Positions 15,749 to 23,707 of a DNA stretch of 50,901 nt are shown piece by piece. Within the stretch, counting starts at the first letter, position 1. Every line of letters starts with the position of its first letter. Source of the DNA: JANMOK01 sp031415055 (GTDB taxonomy: Bacteria > Pseudomonadota > Alphaproteobacteria > Rhodobacterales > Rhodobacteraceae); assembly GCA_031415055.1 (NCBI GenBank), contig JANOQZ010000033.1, positions 1-50,901 on the forward strand, written 5' to 3'. The translations under genes were made by a program, and so were the position numbers. The notes below the pieces were generated by a model that saw only the letters and a program-made list of their open reading frames with translations, had not been told where the DNA came from and ran no database searches.

Positions 15749-16938
15749 GAGCGCTGGAGGCGAGGAAGGCGAATCAGGGTCACTGGCACCAGACTTTGCG
15801 CAACACCCCCTACACGGCCCGCATAGCGGCTCTGATGCAGGGTAGCCATTGGTCGAACTGGTCGGGTTATCACTCGGCGCAGATTGTGCAGGACCAGGAG
15901 CTGGAATATTTCGCCATCCGATCGACCACCTCTTTGTTCGATGTCTCCCCGATGACGAAATATGCGATCAATGGCCCGGATGCCGAGGCGTATTTGAACC
16001 GCGTGACCCTGCGCGACGTGACCAAACACGCGGCGATGCGGGTGCAATATACCGCGTGGTGTGATGATGAGGGTCAGGTTTTGGACGATGGCACTTTGTT
16101 CCGGTTCTCACCAACGGAATTTCGCCTGTGTGCGCAGGAACGGCATCTGCCTTGGTTGCTGGACTGCGCGATAGGCTATAACGTTTCGATTGTTGAAGAA
16201 ACCGAGGAAATTGCCGGTCTGGCGGTGCAAGGGCCGACGTCTTGCGCGGTGCTGAAACAGGCAGGATTTGTGGGTGTTGAAGGGCTAAAACCCTTTCAGA
16301 TGCACGATTTCGACGGGGTAATGATCTCGCGCACTGGGTTTACCGGCGATTTGGGGTACGAGGTTTGGTGCAAGTCTGAGCATGCCCTAGCCTTGTGGGA
16401 CAGGATTTGGGATGCCGGGCAGTTGCGCGGCATTACGTCGATTGGCTATGCAGCGTTGAACAAAGCCCGCATCGAAACGGGGTTTATTGTTGCCCAAGCC
16501 GATTTCGTTGCCGCTTGGTCGGTGCTGCGCGAAGATCGTGGCCGTCGGCCCGATGAAATTGGGCTGGGGTGGCTGCTGGATTTCAAGAAGGGCCATTTTA
16601 ACGGACGACGGGCGCTTTTGGCGAACAAGCCCAAACATTGTCTGGTGGGGTTGGAAATTGAGGGCAACATTCCCGCTGATGGCGCAGTTGTCTATCACAC
16701 TGGTAAAAAGGTTGCGGGCATTATCACGGCGGCGTGCTGGTCACCGATGGCCAAGCGGAACATCGCGCTGGCCAGTCTGGATTTGCCTTATGGTGAAGGG
16801 GTGAAAGACGACCTTTGGGTCGAGATTTATGCACTGCGCGAGCTGCGCTACTACAAGGCGATGAAGCGGGCAAAAGTGGTGCCGCGACCGTTTGTGGTGC
16901 TGCCGAGGCGCACGCTGACACCGCCAGCGGATTTTTGA
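15745..16938 (+). CDS. GcvT-like aminomethyltransferase / folate-dependent demethylase family protein
   Basis: The 397-residue protein has the GcvT fold signatures: an early SLFDVSPMTKYAINGPDAEAYLNRV, YTAWCDDEGQVLDDGTLFRFS, GLAVQGPTS, ISRTGFTGDLGYEVW, and a C-terminal GCV_T_C-like part with KVAGIITAACWSPMAKRNIALASL. The family binds tetrahydrofolate and accepts one-carbon units (glycine cleavage T protein, dimethylglycine/sarcosine dehydrogenase C-termini, DmdA). The glycine cleavage P and H genes are absent, so this is a dedicated demethylation partner rather than gcvT. Start ATG 15745 overlaps the upstream stop and has AGGAG before it. I infer capture of methyl-derived carbon as methylene- or methyl-THF, with electrons taken by the FAD proteins. 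Confidence 0.82.
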   Translation: MRALEARKANQGHWHQTLRNTPYTARIAALMQGSHWSNWSGYHSAQIVQDQELEYFAIRSTTSLFDVSPMTKYAINGPDAEAYLNRVTLRDVTKHAAMRVQYTAWCDDEGQVLDDGTLFRFSPTEFRLCAQERHLPWLLDCAIGYNVSIVEETEEIAGLAVQGPTSCAVLKQAGFVGVEGLKPFQMHDFDGVMISRTGFTGDLGYEVWCKSEHALALWDRIWDAGQLRGITSIGYAALNKARIETGFIVAQADFVAAWSVLREDRGRRPDEIGLGWLLDFKKGHFNGRRALLANKPKHCLVGLEIEGNIPADGAVVYHTGKKVAGIITAACWSPMAKRNIALASLDLPYGEGVKDDLWVEIYALRELRYYKAMKRAKVVPRPFVVLPRRTLTPPADF

Positions 16939-17165
16939 TGGACGAGCGCGAGCGCCAATTACAATTGCTGCGTGCACCAGTCGGCGAGTTCTGGTCGGGT
17001 CGAACCCGGTACGGGGCGGCGACTTGGTTTTACGAACACGACGAAATGCCTGCGGATGTGTTGGAAATATACCGGATTTCGTGCCGATTGGATGCGCAAG
17101 ACCCGCTGCCGATTATTTTGGAGCAGTGTGGCCCCTCGCACTGGACTGAATCAGTTCCCCGCTAG
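16938..17165 (+). CDS. Small protein of unknown function (75 aa), last gene of the oxidoreductase operon
   Basis: The ATG overlaps the GcvT-like stop (TGATG at 16936-16940), so the ORF is translationally coupled. The product begins MDERERQLQLLRAPVGEFWSG and is soluble, with many charged and aromatic residues, one or two cysteines (ISCRLD, EQCGP) and no signal peptide or membrane helix. I do not recognise the family. It overlaps the 3' end of putA by 15 bp tail to tail. Its position suggests an accessory subunit or small chaperone of the flavin/folate enzymes, but there is no motif to support this. Confidence 0.6.
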   Translation: MDERERQLQLLRAPVGEFWSGRTRYGAATWFYEHDEMPADVLEIYRISCRLDAQDPLPIILEQCGPSHWTESVPR

Positions 17166-20100
17166 CAGCGACGCATTGCCACCAGCGGCGGTGGTGTCGA
17201 TGCAGATATGGCGTTCCACTAGGTAACGGTCGGGGGTGTTTTGGGACATCACAAGCGGGATGATCGCGCCGTTTCTTTGCGCCAAGGCTTGGCGGAAGGG
17301 GCGGGCATTTGGAACGTTCCAAAAGGCGGCGGCGGCAAAGCCTTTCAGGGTTGTCAGGGCTTCGGGGTGCAGAATGCCGTCGAAGGCTATGAAGGTTTTC
17401 GATGCAGTTTCTGGGATTCCCGGCGCTATGGCGATTGCGAGGCAGCCAGCGGATTGGGCCTCGTTGGCTTGTGCTGCGGCGCTGGAAGCATCGGGGCCAA
17501 GGCAGAGGATGACGCCACGCGGATAGGTCGACAGCCGGTTGGATTCACCAGTCGGGCCGGGCAGGTTGGTGGCGGATTGGGCGATTGTGGTGGCTGTCAG
17601 TTTGGCGATGGCGGCTTGAACTTGAGCGGGATCGATTTGCACGCCTGTTGGGGCTTCAATATCGGGGTCGGTTGTTGCGGCAAATCTTGCCAGATAATGC
17701 GGCCCACCCGCCTTTGGCCCGGTGCCCGACAGGTTCTCGCCGCCAAACGGCTGTGAACCCACAATCGCGCCGATCTGGTTGCGGTTGACGTAGATATTGC
17801 CGGCTTTGATCGTATCCACCAGCCGTTGCACCCGCCCGTCGATGCGGCTGTGAAGACCGAAGGTCAGGCCATAGTTTGTGGCGTTGATGGCGGCGGCGAC
17901 TTGGTCAATTTCGTTGGCTTCAAACGTGGCGACGTGCAGGACTGGGCCGAAGATTTCATCTTTTAGGTCGGCGATGCCGCTGACGCGGATCAAGGTTGGG
18001 GCGATAAAAGTGCCGTCTGTCGGGGTGCTAAGTTCGGCGAGAATTCTTCCCTCGCGGCGGGCGGTTTCGATGTGGGTTTTGATTTTGGTGCAGGCGGTTT
18101 CGTCGATCACCGGGCCGATGTCGGTGGCGCACAACCACGGGTTTCCGAGCCGCAATTCCTGCATCGCGCCGGTCAGCATTTCAAGGAAATGCGCGGCGAT
18201 GTCGGTTTGCAGGTAGAGCATTCTGAGGGCGCTGCATCGCTGCCCGGCGGACTGGAAAGCCGAGGCGACGATGTCGCGCACGGCTTGTTCGGGGAGCGCG
18301 GTTGAGTCGACGATCATGGCGTTGATGCCACCGGTTTCGGCGATCAGCGGCGCGTTTGGTTGGCCGGTTGCGGCCATGGCGCGGTTGATGCGCTGGGCGG
18401 TGGCGGTGGAGCCGGTGAAGGCGATGCCTGCGATGCGGGGGTCGGCTGACAGGGGTGCGCCGATGGCGGTGCCGCTGCCGCAGAGCAGGTGTAGGGCGGA
18501 TTGGGGGACGCCCGCTTTATGCAGCAATTGCACGGTTTTATGGGCGATCAGCGAGGTCTGATCGGCGGGTTTGGCGATGACGGCATTGCCTGCCGCCAAG
18601 GCTGCGGCGACTTGGCCGGTGAAGATGGCGAGGGGAAAATTCCACGGCGAAATGCAGGCGAATATGCCGCGCGGGTTGGGGTTCAGGCGTTCTGCCTCGT
18701 CGGCGTAGAAGCGCAGGAAATCGACCGCTTCGCGTAGTTCGGATTCACAATCGGGCAGGGATTTGCCGGATTCGCGGGCGAGGAGGGCGAAAAGTTCGGC
18801 GGTGTTTTGCTCAAACAGATCGGCGGTTTGTCGCAGGATTTCGGCACGTTTTTCGGCGGTTTCGCGCCACATCGAAGCGTTTTGGAGGGTGGTTTCGAGG
18901 TCGTTTTGGGTAGTTTCAAACACCTCGCCGACGATGTCGGCTGGATCGGCGGGGTTGGTGATGTTTCGGGGCGTTTGGCCGGTGTCGCTTCCCGCTTTCC
19001 AGCGATGGGTGCGGAAGGGATGGCGGGCGGATTCGAGGTTGGCCAGAACCAGCGGGTCGGTCAGGTCGTGGCCGGAGGAGTTTATGCGCGGTGCATAAAT
19101 CTCGCGCGGCATCGGCAAGTTGCGCGACGGCTGGGCAAAGCTTGCAAACGGATCGGCGGCGATGGTTTCCGGCTCGACCGAAACATCAACGATCTGGTTG
19201 ACGAAGCTTGAATTCGCCCCGTTTTCCAGCAGCCGCCGCACCAGATAGGCGAGCAGGTCGCGGTGGGCACCGACGGGCGCATATATGCGGCAACGGGTTT
19301 TCTCGGTGGTCAGCACCGCATCGTGCAACGCCTCGCCCATGCCGTGCAGGCGCTGGAATTCGAAAGCGTCCCGGTCACCCACCATGTGCAGGATTGCCGC
19401 CACTGAATGGGCGTTGTGGGTGGCGAATTGCGGGTAAATCCGGTCGGTCATGCCAAGCAGTTTGCGGGCATTGGCGATGTAGGAAATATCGGTGGCGCCC
19501 TTGCGGGTGAACACTGGATAGCCGGGTAGGCCAAGCGTTTGGGCGCGCTTGATCTCGGTGTCCCAGTAGGCACCTTTGACGAGGCGGACCATGATCTTGC
19601 GGTCGAGTTTGGTCGCCAGCGTGTGCAGCCAGTCGATGACGAAGGCGGCGCGGGGGCCGTAAGCCTGCACGACCACGCCGAAGCCGTGCCAGCCGGACAG
19701 GGCCTTGTTGGACAGGATGGCCTCGATCACATCGAGCGACAAGTCCAGCCGGTCGGCTTCCTCGGCGTCGATGTTGAAACCCATGCCAGCCGATTTGGCG
19801 AGTAGCGCCAGTGACAGGGCGCGGGGGACGAGTTCTTCGATCACGCGCTGTTTTTGTGACACTTCGTAGCGTGGATGCAGGGCGGAGAGTTTGACGGAAA
19901 TGCCGGGATTGGCGCGGATGTCGTCTGAGGTGCAGTGACGGGCGAGCGCGGTGATCGCGTCGGAATAGGACAGGTGATAGCGCCGCGCGTCGGCTTCGGT
20001 TTTGGCGGCTTCGCCCAGCATGTCATAGGAATAGGTGTAGCCCTGCGCCTGCATCTTGGCGGCGTTTTCGCAGGCTTCCTTGATTTCGCGCCCCAGCACG

Positions 20101-20609
20101 AATTGCGAGCCGAGTTCCTTCATCGCTTGGCGCACGGCGGTGCGGATGACTGGCTCGCCGAGGCGTTTGATGGCGTTGCGCAGGATGCGGGCGAGGTTGG
20201 TATCCCCGGTATCGAGCACCTTGCCGGTAAGCAGCAGGGCCCAGGTCGAGGCGTTGACCAGCGAGGAGGAGGATTTACCCAGATGGCGGCCCCAGTCGGA
20301 GGGGGCGATCTTGTCTTCGATCAGGGCGTCGATGGTTTCGGTGTCGGGCACCCGCAGCAGGGCCTCGGCAAGGCACATCAGCGCCACGCCTTCGTCGGTG
20401 GACAGGCCGTATTCGGCGAGAAAGATTTCGGTGAGGCCAGAGCGGCCAGCGGCGCGGACCTGACGGATCAGGGCGGCGGCATGGGTGGCGATGGCGGTGC
20501 GGTCGTGGGGGGTGAGGTTGGCTTGTGCTGTGAGCGCGGCGATACGCGTCGGCTGGTCGGCGAGGATGGCGGCTCGCATTGCGTTGCGGAGGGGGGTGAG
20601 GGTGGTCAT
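17151..20609 (-). CDS. putA: Bifunctional proline dehydrogenase / delta-1-pyrroline-5-carboxylate dehydrogenase
   Basis: The 1152-residue protein oxidises proline to glutamate. Residues from about 150 to 460 form the FAD proline dehydrogenase barrel (GISVKLSALHPRYE, MVRLVKGAYWDTEIKRAQ, YPQFATHNAHSVA, EFQRLHGMGE). From about 520 to 990 comes the NAD-dependent aldehyde dehydrogenase (FACISPWNFPLAIF, AETGGINAMIVDST with the general-base Glu, SAFQSAGQRCSALR with the catalytic Cys, GGENLSGTGPKAGGPHYL). A further 150-residue C-terminal domain is as in type-B PutA of Rhodobacter. The N-terminus lacks a ribbon-helix-helix, so it does not autoregulate by DNA binding. It is convergent with the amine operon; it may take proline from that pathway or simply be a neighbour. 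Confidence 0.96.
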   Translation of the reverse strand: MTTLTPLRNAMRAAILADQPTRIAALTAQANLTPHDRTAIATHAAALIRQVRAAGRSGLTEIFLAEYGLSTDEGVALMCLAEALLRVPDTETIDALIEDKIAPSDWGRHLGKSSSSLVNASTWALLLTGKVLDTGDTNLARILRNAIKRLGEPVIRTAVRQAMKELGSQFVLGREIKEACENAAKMQAQGYTYSYDMLGEAAKTEADARRYHLSYSDAITALARHCTSDDIRANPGISVKLSALHPRYEVSQKQRVIEELVPRALSLALLAKSAGMGFNIDAEEADRLDLSLDVIEAILSNKALSGWHGFGVVVQAYGPRAAFVIDWLHTLATKLDRKIMVRLVKGAYWDTEIKRAQTLGLPGYPVFTRKGATDISYIANARKLLGMTDRIYPQFATHNAHSVAAILHMVGDRDAFEFQRLHGMGEALHDAVLTTEKTRCRIYAPVGAHRDLLAYLVRRLLENGANSSFVNQIVDVSVEPETIAADPFASFAQPSRNLPMPREIYAPRINSSGHDLTDPLVLANLESARHPFRTHRWKAGSDTGQTPRNITNPADPADIVGEVFETTQNDLETTLQNASMWRETAEKRAEILRQTADLFEQNTAELFALLARESGKSLPDCESELREAVDFLRFYADEAERLNPNPRGIFACISPWNFPLAIFTGQVAAALAAGNAVIAKPADQTSLIAHKTVQLLHKAGVPQSALHLLCGSGTAIGAPLSADPRIAGIAFTGSTATAQRINRAMAATGQPNAPLIAETGGINAMIVDSTALPEQAVRDIVASAFQSAGQRCSALRMLYLQTDIAAHFLEMLTGAMQELRLGNPWLCATDIGPVIDETACTKIKTHIETARREGRILAELSTPTDGTFIAPTLIRVSGIADLKDEIFGPVLHVATFEANEIDQVAAAINATNYGLTFGLHSRIDGRVQRLVDTIKAGNIYVNRNQIGAIVGSQPFGGENLSGTGPKAGGPHYLARFAATTDPDIEAPTGVQIDPAQVQAAIAKLTATTIAQSATNLPGPTGESNRLSTYPRGVILCLGPDASSAAAQANEAQSAGCLAIAIAPGIPETASKTFIAFDGILHPEALTTLKGFAAAAFWNVPNARPFRQALAQRNGAIIPLVMSQNTPDRYLVERHICIDTTAAGGNASLLAGN

Positions 20610-21229
20610 GGGGGAAGTGTTGCCGGGAATTTGGGGATGCGCAAGTAGTCTTGGTTTGGGGCCGACAAGACTGTGAAAACGCGTTTCCGCGCACGCGTGC
20701 CAGATCGTGTAATATATTGATATTGCTAGATATAAAAAACTATTTTAACTCGACATTAACCAATTTCGGCGGCGAAAAAACCCCCACCCTAACCCTCCCC
20801 CGCGAAGCGAGGGAGGGGATCTTCGGTTGCGTTTGGCGGCCGCCGATGCGTGGCGTTTGGGGTGCGTTAACTTTTGAGAGCAGAACCATTTCGAAATCCC
20901 CGCACCATTCCAACACCCGCCAAGGCGCGACGGGGCGCAGCACCGGGAGCTGGGTCCGGGGGACCCAGATCAGCGCCTTCTGCGCGACGTCAGACAAGCC
21001 ATTGGGCTTGATGTGACTTGTCGAGAGGCGAGTGCCCGACCGCGGGCGGGTGCAAAGCGCCCGCCCGAAGGGGCGGTTGGGCGCTGGCCGACCGGCGGGG
21101 CCGCTCGACCCGTGTCCTTGTCAGGCGTTGTGGCCGCGAATTGCCACGGGTCAATTCGCGGGGGATGGGTGGGTGGATTCATTCAACCAATCCAAACGGT
21201 TACGCGAGAAATGGCGGGGTGAAATTCCC
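20610..21229. other. 620-bp non-coding region rich in hairpins
   Basis: No convincing gene: the only sizeable frame (20740-20997, minus) is low-complexity and runs through repeats. Contents in order: an inverted repeat AGTCTTG-N12-CAAGACT (20647-20672) upstream of putA; an AT-rich stretch (about 20708-20760) that may hold the putA promoter; a copy of the G-rich repeat (20781-20820); and three strong hairpins, CTGGGTCC-GGG-GGACCCAG (20950-20968), CGGGCGGG-N9-CCCGCCCG (21043-21067) and CGCGAATTG-N8-CAATTCGCG (21135-21160). It lies upstream of putA (minus) and downstream of xerC (minus). Confidence 0.6.
20781..20820 (-). repeat. G-rich intergenic repeat, copy A
   Basis: Read on the minus strand it is the same element as at 30605-30644, 31091-31130 and 37412-37450: ATCCCCTCC, a short variable loop, then G5-A-G3-TTA-G3-T-G5. 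In this copy the first half folds into CCCTCCC.CGC-TTC-GCG.GGGAGGG. The four G-runs fit an intramolecular G-quadruplex with loops of 1, 3 and 1 nt. Confidence 0.85.
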
Positions 21230-22156
21230 CTACCCCCGCGCCCTTGGATGCGCCTTCTCATAAACCTCCATCAACCGCGCCTGATCGACCGAGGTGTAGA
21301 TTTGGGTGGACGATAGTGAGGCGTGGCCGAGCAGTTCCTGGATGGTGCGCAGGTCGCCTCCGGCTTCGAGCAGGTGGGTGGCGAAGGAGTGGCGCAGGGC
21401 GTGTGGGGTGGCGGTGGCGGGCAGGCCGAGTTGCTGGCGGGCGGCCTCGGTGCCTTTCTGGATGGCGCGTTGGTTGAGCGGGCCGCCACGGGTGGCGAGG
21501 AACAGTGGGTCGTGGGGCAATTGGGAATAGGGCACGAGTTTGAGGTAACTATCCACCGCTTGGCGGGCGATGGGCAAGACGGGGACGAGGCGTTGCTTGC
21601 CGCCTTTGCCGGTGATGCGGATGACTTCGGGTAGCGGGGCTTGGGCGCGGGTTAGGGAAAGGGCCTCGGAAATGCGCAGGCCGCAGGCATAAAGCAGGGT
21701 TAGAACGGCGATGTCACGAGCGGCTTGCCAATCGGATTGGTGTTGGAATTCGACATGGGCGATCAATGCCTTGGCGGCGTCTTTAGCGACGGGACGGGGC
21801 AGGCGCGGTTTCAAGCGCGGGCCGCGCATGGCCAAGGGGGCGGTGATTTCGGCGTCGGTGGTATCGGCCAGCCAACGGTAGAAACCTTTGACCGCCGACA
21901 GCGAGCGGGCGAGCGACCGGGCGGCGAGGCCGCGTTGGCGTTCGTGCGCCAGCCAAGCCCGCATATCGGAGGTTTCGGTTTGTTGTAGTTTGGCCAAGCC
22001 AAAAGCGCCGCCGTGGTGGTTGGCAAGAAAGCCCATAAAGCCGCAAATATCGCGGCGATAGGCAACTATAGTCTTGTCGCTGGCGTTCTTCAGCCCGCGC
22101 AGGTGCGCGAGCCAATGCTCGATCAGATCGGTGGTTTGGGCACTGCCCGCCGTCAC
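21230..22156 (-). CDS. xerC: Tyrosine recombinase XerC
   Basis: The 308-residue recombinase has the N-terminal SAM-like core-binding domain (LIEHWLAHLRGLKNASDKTIVAYRRDI). In the catalytic domain the Arg is in LLYACGLRISEALSL, the Lys in TGKGGKQRLVPV, HxxR in TPHALRHSFATHLLE, the His in LLGHASLSSTQIY and the nucleophilic Tyr in IYTSVD. XerC with XerD resolves chromosome dimers at dif. GTG 22156 overlaps the stop of the DUF484 gene (GTGA). This DUF484-xerC order is also found in other Proteobacteria, which supports the chromosomal XerC rather than a phage integrase. Confidence 0.93.
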   Translation of the reverse strand: MTAGSAQTTDLIEHWLAHLRGLKNASDKTIVAYRRDICGFMGFLANHHGGAFGLAKLQQTETSDMRAWLAHERQRGLAARSLARSLSAVKGFYRWLADTTDAEITAPLAMRGPRLKPRLPRPVAKDAAKALIAHVEFQHQSDWQAARDIAVLTLLYACGLRISEALSLTRAQAPLPEVIRITGKGGKQRLVPVLPIARQAVDSYLKLVPYSQLPHDPLFLATRGGPLNQRAIQKGTEAARQQLGLPATATPHALRHSFATHLLEAGGDLRTIQELLGHASLSSTQIYTSVDQARLMEVYEKAHPRARG

Positions 22157-22875
22157 GCCAACCAGCGGCGGAGCGTCCGCTCGAACACACTGCCAAAGAA
22201 ACCTAGCAGATCGGTGCCCTGATCGGGGTGGAAGCGGTGCGGGTCTTCGGCACCGAATACCAGCATGGCGGGGCGTTTGCCTTCGCCCATATCCAATTTG
22301 ATCAATGCTTCGGACTGGACCCAGTTCACATCGTCGCCATAGATCAAATCGCCATGCGGCGAGGATTGGCGCAGGGTGATCTTGCGGGCGGTGGTCAGGC
22401 GGTTGTCCGAGATATAGCGATCAACGCCACCGGGGCGCAAAGCGACAACAAGATTTTTCAACTCGCCTTCCGGACCCAGCGCCTGACCGGGGGTGGCGGT
22501 GGGCGATTCGAGGCAGACGCGAATGACGTCGATCGAAAGCATTGTAGAAACGTCGCGGCCAAGCGCGGAGAGGAATCCTTCAAAATCCATCGGTTCCAAT
22601 ATGGCCAAAACAGCGCGATGCACTTGGTTGGTGCCGGCCAGATTCTCATAAGCCGCCGCGATGACGTTGCGATGGGTGTCTTCCAGCCGATCCAGCCGTT
22701 CTTCCAGCCGATCCACCATGACACCGCGCAGATCGACAACCTTGCGGTCATCGCGTTTGGGGTTGTCATTGGCTTTGATCAGGGCTGACATGACATCACG
22801 ATCCTCGAGGATCATGCCGGGATCCGTCAGGATTTGACCGCGAAAATTGCGCAGAGTTTCTTCTTCGCTCATCAT
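22153..22875 (-). CDS. DUF484 family protein
   Basis: The 240-residue cytosolic protein matches the DUF484 pattern: an N-terminal LRNFRGQILTDPGMILEDRDVMSALIKAN, a coiled region RGVMVDRLEERLDRLEDTHRNVIAAAYEN, and a GAF-like C-terminal half ending in PDQGTDLLGFFGSVFERTLRRWL. The biochemical function is unknown; the family is repeatedly found immediately upstream of xerC, as here (4-bp overlap). Two consecutive ATG codons (22875, 22872) are possible starts, and the ribosome-binding site is weak. Confidence 0.88.
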   Translation of the reverse strand: MMSEEETLRNFRGQILTDPGMILEDRDVMSALIKANDNPKRDDRKVVDLRGVMVDRLEERLDRLEDTHRNVIAAAYENLAGTNQVHRAVLAILEPMDFEGFLSALGRDVSTMLSIDVIRVCLESPTATPGQALGPEGELKNLVVALRPGGVDRYISDNRLTTARKITLRQSSPHGDLIYGDDVNWVQSEALIKLDMGEGKRPAMLVFGAEDPHRFHPDQGTDLLGFFGSVFERTLRRWLA

Positions 22876-22952
22876 TTTACTATCTACCTTACTTCCCCAC
22901 CAGGTTTCAGGACAAAAGCGTAATCAGGAACGCGTTACAGTGACAAAAGTTA

Positions 22953-23603
22953 CTAAATCTTCTGGCCAGTTTTGGCCCAGTCTTTCAGGAATGCATCCAG
23001 ACCCTTGTCGGTCAGCGGATGGTCGGCGAGTTTCTTTAGCACAGAGTGGGGGGCTGTTACGATGTCGGCGCCAATCAGGGCCGCTTGCGTCACATGGTTG
23101 ACCGAGCGGACCGAGGCGGCGAGAATTTCGGTTTTGAAGTCGTAGTTGTCGTAAATCTGGCGGATGTCCGAGATCAGTTCCATTCCGTCCATATTGATGT
23201 CATCAAGGCGGCCCACGAATGGGCTGATAAAGGTCGCGCCTGCCTTGGCAGCAAGCAGCGCCTGATTGGCCGAGAAACAGAGTGTGACGTTGACCATATT
23301 ACCCTCGCCCGTCAGAACCTTGCAGGCCTTCAGCCCGGCCCAGGTTAACGGAACCTTGACAGCTATATTGCTGGCAATTTTGGCAAGTTTACGGCCTTGG
23401 GTTAACATATCATCAAAATTTATCGCGCTGACCTCGGCGCTGACCGGGCCTTTGACGATGGCGCAGATTTCCTTGGTGACTTCGATGATGTCACGACCGG
23501 ACTTGAGAATGAGCGAGGGATTGGTGGTGACGCCATCGACAAGACCCATCTCATTCAGTTCACGGATTTCGGATATTTCGGCGGTATCAACGAAGAATTT
23601 CAT
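22953..23603 (-). CDS. fsa: Transaldolase-like / fructose-6-phosphate aldolase family protein
   Basis: The 216-residue product has the small transaldolase signature: MKFFVDTAEISEIRELNEMGLVDGVTTNPSLI, the Schiff-base Lys in AVKVPLTWAGLKA, VTLCFSANQALLAAKAGATFISPFVGRLDD and GADIVTAPHSVL. This subfamily transfers or cleaves dihydroxyacetone units on fructose 6-phosphate in the cytosol. The frame continues to 23795, but the ATG at 23603 gives the exact family N-terminus. It is divergent from priA, with 104 bp between them for both promoters. Whether it is a true transaldolase (pentose phosphate pathway) or an aldolase cannot be settled by eye. Confidence 0.92.
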   Translation of the reverse strand: MKFFVDTAEISEIRELNEMGLVDGVTTNPSLILKSGRDIIEVTKEICAIVKGPVSAEVSAINFDDMLTQGRKLAKIASNIAVKVPLTWAGLKACKVLTGEGNMVNVTLCFSANQALLAAKAGATFISPFVGRLDDINMDGMELISDIRQIYDNYDFKTEILAASVRSVNHVTQAALIGADIVTAPHSVLKKLADHPLTDKGLDAFLKDWAKTGQKI

Positions 23604-23707
23604 GGCTGGTCTCTTGGCTAAGGTGTGGACTTGCATCGGTTTTATCGGGCCGAAGCTTAACGAAAGGTTAGGCGAGAGGAAACAGGTGATTGTCAATCTT
23701 ATCCACA

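Noticed and set aside
15745..16938. gcvT of the glycine cleavage system, or dmdA
   Set aside because: No gcvH/gcvP is nearby, and I cannot establish the DMSP-demethylase-specific residues by eye. A general GcvT-like family call is safer.
19935..20648. 237-aa plus-strand Gly-rich frame
   Set aside because: It is antisense to putA. The Gly/Val/Asp composition is the complement of PutA codons.
20740..20997. 85-aa minus-strand frame in the putA-xerC gap
   Set aside because: It runs through the G-rich repeat and a hairpin, has no homology I recognise and no clear ribosome-binding site.
21230..22156. Phage or island integrase
   Set aside because: Overlap with a DUF484 gene and XerC-like motifs indicate the chromosomal dimer-resolution recombinase.
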